From contig JAGCKR010000060.1 in NCBI GenBank assembly GCA_017647405.1, positions 19,575 to 83,574 on the forward strand: a stretch of DNA of 64,000 bases. The letters are read 5' to 3'. The stretch comes from Alphaproteobacteria bacterium (lineage in GTDB: Bacteria; Pseudomonadota; Alphaproteobacteria; CAAHEQ01; UBA3637). The position numbers and the translations under genes were made by a program. A model generated the notes under the pieces. That model was given only the letters and a program-made list of their open reading frames with translations. It was not told the origin of the DNA and made no database searches. Shown here one piece after another: positions 24,846 to 32,658 of this stretch (within the stretch, counting starts at the first letter, position 1; each line of letters starts with the position of its first letter).

Positions 24846-24886
24846 TGTGACAATATTGTTACATAATAAATACATATTTGTTACAT
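24846..24886 (+). promoter_or_regulatory. Candidate operator: palindrome plus direct repeat upstream of fadL
   Basis: TGTGACAAT/ATTGTTACA (24846-24863) is an 18-bp palindrome with one mismatched pair. TTGTTACAT recurs at 24856-24864 and 24878-24886, exactly 22 bp (two helical turns) apart. The result is three TGTNACA half-sites. This is the only structured sequence in the fadL upstream region and could be bound by a fatty-acid or envelope regulator. Confidence 0.5.
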
Positions 24887-24973
24887 TTTGTTTCAAATTT
24901 ACTTATTTAATTTCTTTTTCATAAAAATATATGTATCAAAAAAAGGTCTTTAATAACTTATAGGAGTTTTATT

Positions 24974-26311
24974 ATGAAAAAATTATTAATACCGGCTGTT
25001 GCTTTGGGGGCCATGATCATTTCAACAGGTGCTGAAGCTGCCGGATACCATTTGTCAGAATACACAACAACAGGTCTCGGTCGTTCATTCGCTGGTGTTG
25101 GTGTGATGGGGGATGACTATTCTGCAATTGGTTTTAACCCAGCTGGTATGCAATATAATGCAAAAAGTGGTGGTCAAACAGGTTTAACAATGGTGAGCTT
25201 GCACACAGATTATAAAGGCAGTGTTGGCCCTGAAACTGATGCATTAAGTGTTGCAGTGAAGTCGCCGAATACTCATGTAAAAACAGGTCGAGGCCATACA
25301 CGCCCAACACGTGTTTTGCCAAATATTTTTGCTCAGCATAAAATGAATGATCGTATGACATTTGGTATTGGTGCTTATGTTCCATATGGTTTGGCAACAG
25401 ATTATGATGATGGTTGGTTTGGTGAAACACATGCTGGGTTATCAGAAGTTTCAGCAGTGAATGTAAGTCCAGCTTTATCATATCAAGTAACAGATACTTT
25501 TGCTTTGGGTGCTGCGCTTAACATTCAACATATTTCTGCTCGTTTAACAAGTGCAACAACTTCACCTTCTCCAGATCCAAGAATTCCTGGTGCGCTTACT
25601 TTTGATGGAGTTACAAATAATTTAGAAGGGGATGATGTTGGTGTTGGTTACACAATTGGTGCAACATTTACGCCAAGAAAAGATGTTCGTTTAGGTGTTT
25701 CATACCGATCAAAAATCAAACATAAATTAGAAGGTGATTTAAAATTAACAGGTGTTAGCCAAGCTCAATCAATGGTTGCAGCAGCAAGTGGTAAATCATT
25801 AGGAAATGGTAACCAAGATATTTTCACAAAAATCACAACACCTGAAGTTGTTTTATTCTCAGGAGCTTGGGATTTCAACAAATGCTTTACTTTAACGGGT
25901 ACAGCTCGTTGGACTCGTTGGAGCCAATTTGATGATTTAGATATTTATAGCAAAAAAACAGGTGCTGGTATTTCAAAAACAAATGAAAACTGGAAAAACA
26001 CATGGTATTATGCTGTTGGTTTGGATTATAGACGTAATCAAAACTGGACATTCAGAACTGGTATTGGTTATGATGAAACAGTGATTAAATCTCCAGAATA
26101 TCGCACAGCTCGTATTCCAGATGGTCGCCGTGTGTTAACATCTTTGGGTGTTTCATATAAGAAAAACAATTGGCAAATTGATGCTGGTTATATGCACATC
26201 TTTATTCATGGATCACATGCTTATGGCAAATCAGCTGGTGCATCTGATATCGATATGAAATATTCATCAAGCGCTGATTTGCTCAGCTTTGGGGTGCAAT
26301 ATAAGTTCTAA
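24974..26311 (+). CDS. fadL: FadL/OmpP1/TodX-family outer-membrane hydrophobic-compound transporter
   Basis: 445 residues with a signal peptide ending at GAEA|AGY. The mature N-terminus AGYHLSEYTTTGLGRSFAGVGVMGDDYSAIGFNPAGMQY is the FadL hatch with the NPAGM motif. The remaining chain is built of amphipathic strands and ends with SFGVQYKF, a correct BAM-recognised terminal strand. The family moves long-chain fatty acids or aromatic hydrophobes across the outer membrane. It has its own terminator; no fatty-acid degradation gene lies nearby, so the substrate is open. A structured upstream site (24846-24886) suggests regulation. Confidence 0.92.
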   Translation: MKKLLIPAVALGAMIISTGAEAAGYHLSEYTTTGLGRSFAGVGVMGDDYSAIGFNPAGMQYNAKSGGQTGLTMVSLHTDYKGSVGPETDALSVAVKSPNTHVKTGRGHTRPTRVLPNIFAQHKMNDRMTFGIGAYVPYGLATDYDDGWFGETHAGLSEVSAVNVSPALSYQVTDTFALGAALNIQHISARLTSATTSPSPDPRIPGALTFDGVTNNLEGDDVGVGYTIGATFTPRKDVRLGVSYRSKIKHKLEGDLKLTGVSQAQSMVAAASGKSLGNGNQDIFTKITTPEVVLFSGAWDFNKCFTLTGTARWTRWSQFDDLDIYSKKTGAGISKTNENWKNTWYYAVGLDYRRNQNWTFRTGIGYDETVIKSPEYRTARIPDGRRVLTSLGVSYKKNNWQIDAGYMHIFIHGSHAYGKSAGASDIDMKYSSSADLLSFGVQYKF

Positions 26312-26332
26312 TATTGAGTGCATTTGATTAAT

Positions 26333-26377
26333 AAAAAAAAGAAGAGGAAAATAAAAAAATACCTCTTCTTTTTTTGT
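26333..26377 (+). terminator. Terminator of fadL
   Basis: GAAGAGG/CCTCTTC stem, flanked by A8 and T9, with a 14-nt A-rich loop. Confidence 0.8.
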
Positions 26378-26384
26378 TTTTTTA

Positions 26385-26414
26385 TTGACTTTTGCTTTGA
26401 TAAATAGGTATAAA
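26385..26414 (+). promoter_or_regulatory. Promoter of the DsbA-like gene
   Basis: TTGACT (26385-26390), 18-nt spacer, TATAAA (26409-26414). Confidence 0.65.
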
Positions 26415-26446
26415 AATAAACAGGTTCATCAAAAAAGGAGATATAA

Positions 26447-27412
26447 ATGACAAAAAACAGAAAAAATAATCATCATGGTCCAAAACCAGAAGGAAAATGT
26501 TGCGCTGAAAAAGAAGCTGTTTGTGAAACTTCTTGCAAATGTGAAGCTGAATGCAAATCAGAAGGCGCTTGCAAATGTGGTTCTGGATGTAAATGTTGTT
26601 CAAAATCTTCCGGTAAAACGGCAGTTAAATGTTTAACAATGTTGACATCTGCATTGATGATTTCAACGGCAATTTTGTTTGTTGGTATGGAAATGACAAA
26701 GCCTCAACCAGCTCCGCGCACTTTGGGTAATATTGATCTTCAGATCACTGATTATTTGCGCAAAAATGCTTCTATTGTTATAAAGGTTATCGAGGAAGAA
26801 CAAGAAAGAATTGAAGCCGAACGCAAAGCCGAAGAACAAAGATTGAAAGCTGAAGCTCAAAAGAAACAAATGGAAAAAATGAAAGAATATGTTGAAAAAA
26901 TTTCAAAAGATTCAAACTATTATTCTTTAGGTAATAAAGATGGTAAATTTGTTATTATTGAGTTCTTTGATTATCGTTGTGGCTGGTGTAAAAGAACAAA
27001 CAGCGCTCTTTGGGCAGAAATTGATGCTAAAAAAGCACCAAACATTCGCTGGATTCCGGTTGATGCGCCAATCTTTGGTGAAGGAAGTGCTTTGATTTCA
27101 AAATATGTTTTAGCGGCCGGCAAACAAGGAAAATATTCAGAAATGCATCATGAAGTTGCTTCTGCAACAGGTAATTTGGATAAAGCTGCTTTGGAAGAAT
27201 TAGCTAAAAAAGTTGGTTTAAATATGGACCAATTAGCAAAAGATGTTGACTCTGATGCTATTAAAAATCAATTGGAAGCAAACATGCAAATGGCACAGGA
27301 AATTGGTGTTCAAGGGGTTCCATTTATGATTGTTAATGGAAAACCACATGGGGGTGCTTTATTGAATGAATCTTTGGCACAAGCTGTTAAAGAATCAAAC
27401 GAAATGAAATAA
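26447..27412 (+). CDS. Membrane-anchored DsbA-like thiol oxidoreductase with metallothionein-like N-terminal domain
   Basis: 321 residues in four parts. Residues 9-51 are cytoplasmic-type, starting HH and holding 11 cysteines in 34 residues (18, 19, 26, 30, 32, 36, 42, 44, 48, 50, 51) with three CxC and two CC pairs, as in metallothioneins. Residues 60-82 are one membrane helix. Residues 105-138 are a Glu/Lys/Arg coiled coil. Residues 150-321 form a DsbA/Com1-type thioredoxin domain with C178-G-W-C181 and the cis-Pro loop GVQGVPFMIVNG. The membrane helix with Lys before it predicts the Cys head in the cytoplasm and the redox domain in the periplasm. Start follows AAAGGAG. The head is absent from ordinary DsbA proteins; metal binding is inference. 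Confidence 0.85.
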   Translation: MTKNRKNNHHGPKPEGKCCAEKEAVCETSCKCEAECKSEGACKCGSGCKCCSKSSGKTAVKCLTMLTSALMISTAILFVGMEMTKPQPAPRTLGNIDLQITDYLRKNASIVIKVIEEEQERIEAERKAEEQRLKAEAQKKQMEKMKEYVEKISKDSNYYSLGNKDGKFVIIEFFDYRCGWCKRTNSALWAEIDAKKAPNIRWIPVDAPIFGEGSALISKYVLAAGKQGKYSEMHHEVASATGNLDKAALEELAKKVGLNMDQLAKDVDSDAIKNQLEANMQMAQEIGVQGVPFMIVNGKPHGGALLNESLAQAVKESNEMK

Positions 27413-27431
27413 ATTGATTTTTTAGTAAAGG

Positions 27432-27461
27432 AAAAGGCGACTGTTTCAAGTCGCCTTTTTT
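27432..27461. terminator. Bidirectional terminator after the DsbA-like gene
   Basis: AAAAGGCGACT / AGTCGCCTTTT perfect stem with GTTTCA loop, T6 on the plus strand. Confidence 0.9.
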
Positions 27462-27467
27462 AATTAT

Positions 27468-28430
27468 TTAAGACCGTTCATTTGAATGATAAAAAGCTTT
27501 ATGTGGAATTTTTTTCCAGTTAAAGGGGCGGTGCCCATAAACTTTTTCAATATCGATATAAGGAACATTTCCCATGTTTTGTCCAGGGTGTGCAAAAATA
27601 AGATTGCTAAAATCTTTTGAATAAATATCAACATTTTCAGGAGGGCAAAGTGAAAAAGCAGCAGTTGAATAAAAGGTGCAAACTTTTTTAGGTTTCACCA
27701 TCATTGAAAGTAATTCTGCCGGCACTTGTCGTGTGATAATGGGAACATTTGGAAAAATTTCTCCCCAATTTGTTTTTTCTCTTGGGTGTGGTTTAATCAC
27801 AACTTGATCTAAATCATAATTGCTTAAAATACTTTTATAAAGTTGAATTTTTTCTTCTTCGGAAACAATAGAATCTTCACTTAAAGGTTGCGTGATTAAA
27901 ATAACAGATTTAGATTCCAAAAGTTTCAATGTTTTTTCGTTAACATTAAAAATGGAAGCGATTTTTGCTTTTTCTTTTTCTGTTTTTTCATTCCATAATT
28001 TTTCCAAATCATGAACAATAAGTTTGGGATGAGCTGATTTTTCTATATCATGACCAAGTTTGGTTGTGTAACACTGGATGATATTTTTATTATTCAAATG
28101 CTTTTCAACCATATGAGAGTCACTTGCTCCGTCTGACAAAGAATAAAACGGATATCTCTCGGAGATTTCACGGGCGTATGGTGTTACTAAATTTCCATAA
28201 AATGGAACTTCAAATCCTTCTAATTTACTCTCTAATTTATCTAAAAAAGAATGAATATATTCACTCAACATTTCCTTTGGGGGTAATTTAATGCTTGCTT
28301 TTGATTTTAAAGTACAATCCTTAATAGCTGGACCAAGAAGAAAAAATGTGTTATCAATTTTCTTGGTAAAAGCTAAAGAATATTGTAACAATGAGTAAGT
28401 TGAGTTTGCAATAAAAAACTGTGAGATCAT
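27468..28430 (-). CDS. GT52-family glycosyltransferase (sialyltransferase-like)
   Basis: 320 residues. Motifs of bacterial GT52 sialyltransferases occur in order: S99-D100-G101 (catalytic acid), ITQPLSEDSIVS starting near residue 179, IKPH215P216RE (HP motif) and S255-T256 in CTFYSTAAF. GT52 members add sialic acid (or a related sugar) to lipooligosaccharide galactose; the enzyme is cytoplasmic or membrane-peripheral. There is no signal peptide. It has a consensus promoter of its own (28455-28483) and AGGAGGG before the ATG. No CMP-sialic acid synthesis gene is in the window, so the donor remains inferred. Confidence 0.8.
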   Translation of the reverse strand: MISQFFIANSTYSLLQYSLAFTKKIDNTFFLLGPAIKDCTLKSKASIKLPPKEMLSEYIHSFLDKLESKLEGFEVPFYGNLVTPYAREISERYPFYSLSDGASDSHMVEKHLNNKNIIQCYTTKLGHDIEKSAHPKLIVHDLEKLWNEKTEKEKAKIASIFNVNEKTLKLLESKSVILITQPLSEDSIVSEEEKIQLYKSILSNYDLDQVVIKPHPREKTNWGEIFPNVPIITRQVPAELLSMMVKPKKVCTFYSTAAFSLCPPENVDIYSKDFSNLIFAHPGQNMGNVPYIDIEKVYGHRPFNWKKIPHKAFYHSNERS

Positions 28431-28454
28431 TTAACCCTCCTTTTAATGGAGTTA

Positions 28455-28483
28455 AGTATATCATATACAAGCTTATTTGTCAA
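28455..28483 (-). promoter_or_regulatory. Promoter of the GT52 gene
   Basis: TTGACA (28483-28478), 17-nt spacer ending in TGA, TATACT (28460-28455): near-consensus with an extended -10. Confidence 0.8.
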
Positions 28484-28497
28484 AAATTGTGACGATG

Positions 28498-29598
28498 CTA
28501 CATTTCTCGTTGCATAACAGCAACAAATAAACCATCTGTTTTTGTTTGATATGGAGAAAATTGTTTGTGTGTTTTAAGTTTAAATGTTGGGTGTGTTTTC
28601 AAAAATTTTTGAACTTGTGAAATATTTTCATCTTGTGTGAGTGAACAAGTCATATATGAAAGATAGGCACCTTTTTCAACATAGGTAGAAGCCTTTTTTA
28701 AAATCATTTGTTGTTTTTTTAATAAAGATGAAAATTCTTCTTCTGTTAATTTCCATCTGGCATCGGGGCATCTGCGCCAAGTTCCAGTGCCAGAGCAGGG
28801 GGCATCCACAACCACGTGTGAAAATTTAAGTTGAGGATTCTTTTTTAAGTATTTTGGTAAATCTGTTGTTGTTTCAATCATCTGGATTTGGGCACGAAGA
28901 GCTCGTTTTTTGAGTTCTTCTAAACTTTGACGAGAAATGTCATGAGAAATAATCTTTCCTTTTCCCTCCATCATTTGTGCAAAAATAAGAGATTTCCCTC
29001 CAGCGCCCGCACAATAATCAAGAACCGTTTCGCCTTTTTTTATTTTTGTTGCTAGTGCCACTAATTGTGATCCTTCATCTTGCACTTCAATAAGTCCGTT
29101 TTTAAAAGATTGAAGCATATTTAAATTTACTCTGTTCTTTAAAACCAGGCCAAAAGGAGAAAGAGTCGTTTCTTCTGTTTCAACACCTTCTTTTAAAAGA
29201 GCTTGACGAATAGCTGCTCTGTTTCCGTTTGCTCTTAAAATGATTTGCGGTGAATCCAAAAGAGCAGGGAGCTCCTTTTCTGGATTTTTAATTTTTTGAA
29301 CAATCCAGTCAGGCACCTCCATTTGAATGTGAAAAGGCATTCTTTCATTTTTTTGAAGAGTATTTGCATTTAAAATTTCAATTCGTTTTGAAATAGGAAG
29401 AGTGGGATATAAATAATCAAGTCGCATCTTGTGTCTGATGTATATCCAAACAAGATCTGTGAGTTTTTTTCTATCTTTGGATCCGAATGATTTATGCGTT
29501 CTTGTAAACGAATTAATTATTTCACTTGCAGGACGTTTTTCCCGCTCAATTTTTGCAATAAGATTACTTGCTTCTAAAAGAATAACTTCTTCTTTCAT
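28498..29598 (-). CDS. rsmB: 16S rRNA m5C methyltransferase, RsmB/NOP2 family
   Basis: 366 residues. A shortened NusB-like helical RNA-binding domain (SEIINSFTRTHKSFGSKDRK and on) precedes a SAM-dependent methyltransferase with DYCAGAGGKS (SAM loop), VDAPCSGTGTWRR (motif IV Cys, which releases the product) and MTCSLTQDEN (motif VI catalytic Cys). RsmB methylates C967 of 16S rRNA in E. coli. Length is less than the 430 of E. coli RsmB, so the symbol is tentative within the RsmB/RsmF/NSUN group. It is 4 nt downstream of rlmE, in the ftsK-to-rsmB direction. Confidence 0.85.
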   Translation of the reverse strand: MKEEVILLEASNLIAKIEREKRPASEIINSFTRTHKSFGSKDRKKLTDLVWIYIRHKMRLDYLYPTLPISKRIEILNANTLQKNERMPFHIQMEVPDWIVQKIKNPEKELPALLDSPQIILRANGNRAAIRQALLKEGVETEETTLSPFGLVLKNRVNLNMLQSFKNGLIEVQDEGSQLVALATKIKKGETVLDYCAGAGGKSLIFAQMMEGKGKIISHDISRQSLEELKKRALRAQIQMIETTTDLPKYLKKNPQLKFSHVVVDAPCSGTGTWRRCPDARWKLTEEEFSSLLKKQQMILKKASTYVEKGAYLSYMTCSLTQDENISQVQKFLKTHPTFKLKTHKQFSPYQTKTDGLFVAVMQREM

Positions 29599-29601
29599 GG
29601 A

Positions 29602-30294
29602 CTAGGCCTCTTCTTGGTTTAAACCTTTAAATCCCGTAGCAACAACATAAACTTCAGAGGAATCTTTTCGACTGGCATCCGGTTTTGCGTGTTTCACAAC
29701 TTTAAAATGTTGTTTCATTTCAGCCAAAAATTGGTTCTCGGTACCACCTTGAAAAATTTTAGCGATAAATACACCCCCGGGATTTAAAACCTGAATGGCA
29801 AAATCATAAGCCATTTCAAGTAAATTCATAATTCTTAAATGGTCGAGTGCGTGAACCCCTGTTGTATTTGCAGCCATATCAGACATCACAATATCGGCTT
29901 TATGGCCTCCTAATAATTCTTTAAGTATATCAGGAGCTTCATCCTTTGTGAAGTCCATTTGAACAAGTTTTGCCCCACTGATTGGTTCGGCGGGTAATAA
30001 ATCCATGCCAACAACTAATGGGTTTTCTGGATTTGATTGAACACGTTTAACGGCAACTTGTGACCAACCGCCTGGGGCGCATCCTAAATCCACCACGCGT
30101 TTTCCTGGTTTAAAAAAATGAAATTGATCATCAAGTTGCATAATTTTAAAGGCGGCGCGTCCTCTATATCCTAGTCGATGGGCTTCGCTGACATAAGGAT
30201 CATTCACTTGGCGTTGTAACCACTTTGTGCTGGAAGCTTTTCTTCCCTTTACTTTTTTGAGATGCGTTTTCAACGGGCGAGCCGTAAATTTCAT
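29602..30294 (-). CDS. rlmE: 23S rRNA (uridine-2552-2'-O)-methyltransferase RlmE/FtsJ
   Basis: 230 residues with a basic N-terminus (KVKGRKASSTKWLQRQVND), the family opening YRGRAAFKIMQLD, SAM motif DLGCAPGGWSQVAV, and DIVMSDMAANTTG with the catalytic Asp, then the catalytic Lys in GVFIAKIFQGG. This is a complete K-D-K-E FtsJ fold. It methylates the ribosomal A-loop late in 50S assembly. It is adjacent to rsmB, so the pair forms an rRNA modification unit. Confidence 0.95.
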   Translation of the reverse strand: MKFTARPLKTHLKKVKGRKASSTKWLQRQVNDPYVSEAHRLGYRGRAAFKIMQLDDQFHFFKPGKRVVDLGCAPGGWSQVAVKRVQSNPENPLVVGMDLLPAEPISGAKLVQMDFTKDEAPDILKELLGGHKADIVMSDMAANTTGVHALDHLRIMNLLEMAYDFAIQVLNPGGVFIAKIFQGGTENQFLAEMKQHFKVVKHAKPDASRKDSSEVYVVATGFKGLNQEEA

Positions 30295-30318
30295 TTTGAT
30301 ACTCCGATAGTTATAAAA

Positions 30319-30909
30319 TTATTGATGTTGGTTGGTTCTTGAAAGTGGCATAGGTGCAGTATTTGCATCGATTGAAACGGGTGTTCTTGTTTCCAACGAA
30401 TGATTGTTTCGATTTTCAAGACCGGCTAATTGCTGACGCATGACTGCTCTTGCTTGATCATTTTTCGGGGCTAAGTACAAAAAAGATTTGCCATTTGAAC
30501 CTTTGGCCGTTACATTTAAACCACTTAAATTTGCTCTTAAAACAAATGCCTTTGTTTCCGAGGGAAGAGTTTCAAAAAAAGCCTGCCGTACCTGAGGCAT
30601 GTAAGGAACTTGTTCTGCTTCTTCAGCTGAAACAACAGCAATCCCTGCTTGAGAGGCTTTTTCTTTTAGAAGAACGGCATAAGGCAAGCCTTGTTCCGGA
30701 TTGAATGAAACAGACCTGCTTAATTCAGCATTTTGAACTTGTGCATGGGATGGTAAAAACGTTAATTTTTCTGCAGATCCATTTGGTGTAAAAGAAACGG
30801 CAAGACCAGCATTATTTGCCTTTCTAACAAATTCACGCTCTTCACGTGTGAGCATGTCTAAATTATTTGTTTCTTGTGTTGGTTGTATGGATTGTGCATT
30901 GTCAGTCAT
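30319..30909 (-). CDS. Unknown protein with internal domain duplication
   Basis: 196 residues, no signal or membrane helix. Two copies of one module are visible: LTREEREFVRKANNAGLAVS then a strand KLTFLPSHAQ (about 20-58), and LPSETKAFVLRANLSGLNVT then FLYLAPKNDQ (about 115-150). Each is a helix with FVxxAN, a turn with G-L-x-V, and a strand. The ends are low-complexity (Gln/Thr at the N-terminus, Asn/Pro/Ser at the C-terminus). I do not know the family. It starts 11 nt after the next upstream gene and stops 24 nt before rlmE. Confidence 0.65.
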   Translation of the reverse strand: MTDNAQSIQPTQETNNLDMLTREEREFVRKANNAGLAVSFTPNGSAEKLTFLPSHAQVQNAELSRSVSFNPEQGLPYAVLLKEKASQAGIAVVSAEEAEQVPYMPQVRQAFFETLPSETKAFVLRANLSGLNVTAKGSNGKSFLYLAPKNDQARAVMRQQLAGLENRNNHSLETRTPVSIDANTAPMPLSRTNQHQ

Positions 30910-30919
30910 GAAAAATCCT

Positions 30920-31777
30920 TTAACTTATATGAGGTTTTTTGTAAGGAGTTGTTTCGTTTTGATGTGTAAAAACATGAACATCTGAGTGGGTTTGCTTAAA
31001 AAGAAAAACATCTTTATAATAAAGTTCTTCAAAAGTGATATTTGAATTTTTTTCAAGTGTTGAAGAAGAGGGAGTTCTGTTTGATTCTAATATAATCATT
31101 TGTTTGAAAATATTTTGAAGTTGTTTGGCAATTTCATGATCTGTTACTCGAATCCACTTGCCGTTTTCTTGTGAATAAATAATTTCGCTTTGTTCGGTAT
31201 TGGTATTTGAAGGTATGTAATTAACCCGAATAGATGGTTTGTTTAATAAATAAAATGTTCTTTCGGTGATGGTACCGGTTGGGTTGCCGTTTGGAAATGT
31301 TTCCATCATTACCAAATGCGATAGTTCGCCTTTTTTATCATAAATCGGTTTGGACAGATGCGTTATATCATATTTATTTTGCGCATTTTTTTTATAGTAT
31401 GTTCCAAGTTTGATATTGGCTTGTTCTGTGTAACTCCAAGCATGCGTTAAAACGCCATTAGAATAAAAACGAACAAGTGATTTCTTCTTATTTTCGTAAT
31501 AGTGCGTTTCTAACGTGAGTTGGTTGTCTTTGTTATAAAGGAGAGTTTTTAAAACCTGTGTATTTTTTTGAGGGTGAACATAGATATGCGTAAAACTGCC
31601 ATTTTTATCTTTTTGAATATATGATTTTGAAAGAACGCTTTGCGCTTGTTTTTCATTAGCAGCCTGTTCATTTTCATATTCATTATAATAAACAAAATCA
31701 CCAGCCTGATAAGTGACAATCACGTGACCGTTTGCAATTTTTTTTCGCTCTAATTCAATGGCTTTAACAGGTTTCAT
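30920..31777 (-). CDS. Unknown cytoplasmic protein, beta-rich
   Basis: 285 residues without signal or membrane helices. The sequence is a series of short strands with Tyr/Asn-rich turns (VIVTYQAGDFVYYNEYEN, THYYENKKKSLVRFYSNG), reminiscent of MORN or toxin-antitoxin-like 'tail fibre' repeats: FYSNGVLTHAW, ETFPNGNPTG and related x-x-x-NG turns suggest MORN_2-like repeat elements. That is a suggestion only. It has a good promoter of its own at 31806-31834, so it can be expressed apart from the upstream lolA unit. Confidence 0.6.
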   Translation of the reverse strand: MKPVKAIELERKKIANGHVIVTYQAGDFVYYNEYENEQAANEKQAQSVLSKSYIQKDKNGSFTHIYVHPQKNTQVLKTLLYNKDNQLTLETHYYENKKKSLVRFYSNGVLTHAWSYTEQANIKLGTYYKKNAQNKYDITHLSKPIYDKKGELSHLVMMETFPNGNPTGTITERTFYLLNKPSIRVNYIPSNTNTEQSEIIYSQENGKWIRVTDHEIAKQLQNIFKQMIILESNRTPSSSTLEKNSNITFEELYYKDVFLFKQTHSDVHVFTHQNETTPYKKPHIS

Positions 31778-31805
31778 ATAAGATACTTTCCTTTTTATCT
31801 GTTGA

Positions 31806-31834
31806 ATTATAAATTAAAATGAGAAAAAAGACAA
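31806..31834 (-). promoter_or_regulatory. Promoter of the 30920-31777 gene
   Basis: TTGTCT (31834-31829), 17-nt spacer, TATAAT (31811-31806), between two minus-strand genes. Confidence 0.7.
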
Positions 31835-31860
31835 GTTTTTTTATCATTTGAGAGCTCTGA

Positions 31861-32643
31861 TTAGAAATCAGAGCCTTGCAAATCATAGGAATTTTTCTGT
31901 GGATTAAATTCGCTTTCCGGTTCTTGTTCGATTAAATTGCGTGGTGTTTTCTTTGCCTGAGGTGTTGCCTGTTGCACTGGTTCACTTTTTCTTTCCTGTG
32001 ATTGAGGTTGTGATTTTGAAGCTTGTTGTTGTGTAGCTTGTTGTGAGGCTTGTTGTTGCCGTTGTTGTCTGAGAGCATCTTTTTTAGCAGCTTCTTCCGC
32101 TGCAAGGCGTTCTTTTTCGTTTTGTTTTTCAGAATCAATCAAAACAAGATTAGAAATGATTTTATCGGACGTTTCCGTGTTATTTAAAATCGGATTTTGT
32201 TCTAAATACCACAAAATATTTTGCCCATTAATATCTTTCTTATAAATTTCATTTCCTGCATAATTAACAAATAAATTTAAGATATCTGCTCGCGGGGCAT
32301 AATAAGCGGCAAAAAAACTGATAGGAAGTTCTTTTGGGGCTCCTTTAATTGGAAATTCGGAATTATCAACCACTTCATTTGGGTCCAGATTTCCCTTTTC
32401 AAGAAGCGCTTGTAATACCTGAGGATTTCCTCTTAAAATAGCTAATTGTAAAATTGATCCCCCACAAGGGAAATTAATGTTAAAATTTGTTTTTTTTGCG
32501 ATTTCTTTCTCAATATCTTTTTCGCTTCTTGCCATTCGAACAACTTGTTGAATCGGATGATAACGGCATTCTTTCGGTCCGGAAAAAGAAACATTTGGGA
32601 ATAATAAAATTCCTGCAACAGTTAAAAATAAAAATTTTTTCAT
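31861..32643 (-). CDS. Exported ankyrin-like protein with Gln-rich tail
   Basis: ATG 32643 follows AAGGGGG and gives 260 residues with a signal peptide (MKKFLFLTVAGILLFPNVSFS). A degenerate ankyrin-like region spans about residues 55-150: GGSILQLAILRGNPQVLQALL is a good ankyrin helix pair, followed by weaker units (SFFAAYYAPRADILNLFVNYAG, and INGQNILWYLEQNP). From about 170 it is low-complexity: an Ala/Glu/Lys helix, then Gln-rich sequence with QASQQATQQQ. The tail suggests an unstructured periplasmic linker. It lies 15 nt after lolA, in the same operon; function unknown. Confidence 0.65.
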   Translation of the reverse strand: MKKFLFLTVAGILLFPNVSFSGPKECRYHPIQQVVRMARSEKDIEKEIAKKTNFNINFPCGGSILQLAILRGNPQVLQALLEKGNLDPNEVVDNSEFPIKGAPKELPISFFAAYYAPRADILNLFVNYAGNEIYKKDINGQNILWYLEQNPILNNTETSDKIISNLVLIDSEKQNEKERLAAEEAAKKDALRQQRQQQASQQATQQQASKSQPQSQERKSEPVQQATPQAKKTPRNLIEQEPESEFNPQKNSYDLQGSDF

Positions 32644-32658
32644 AATGGCCCCCTTCAT

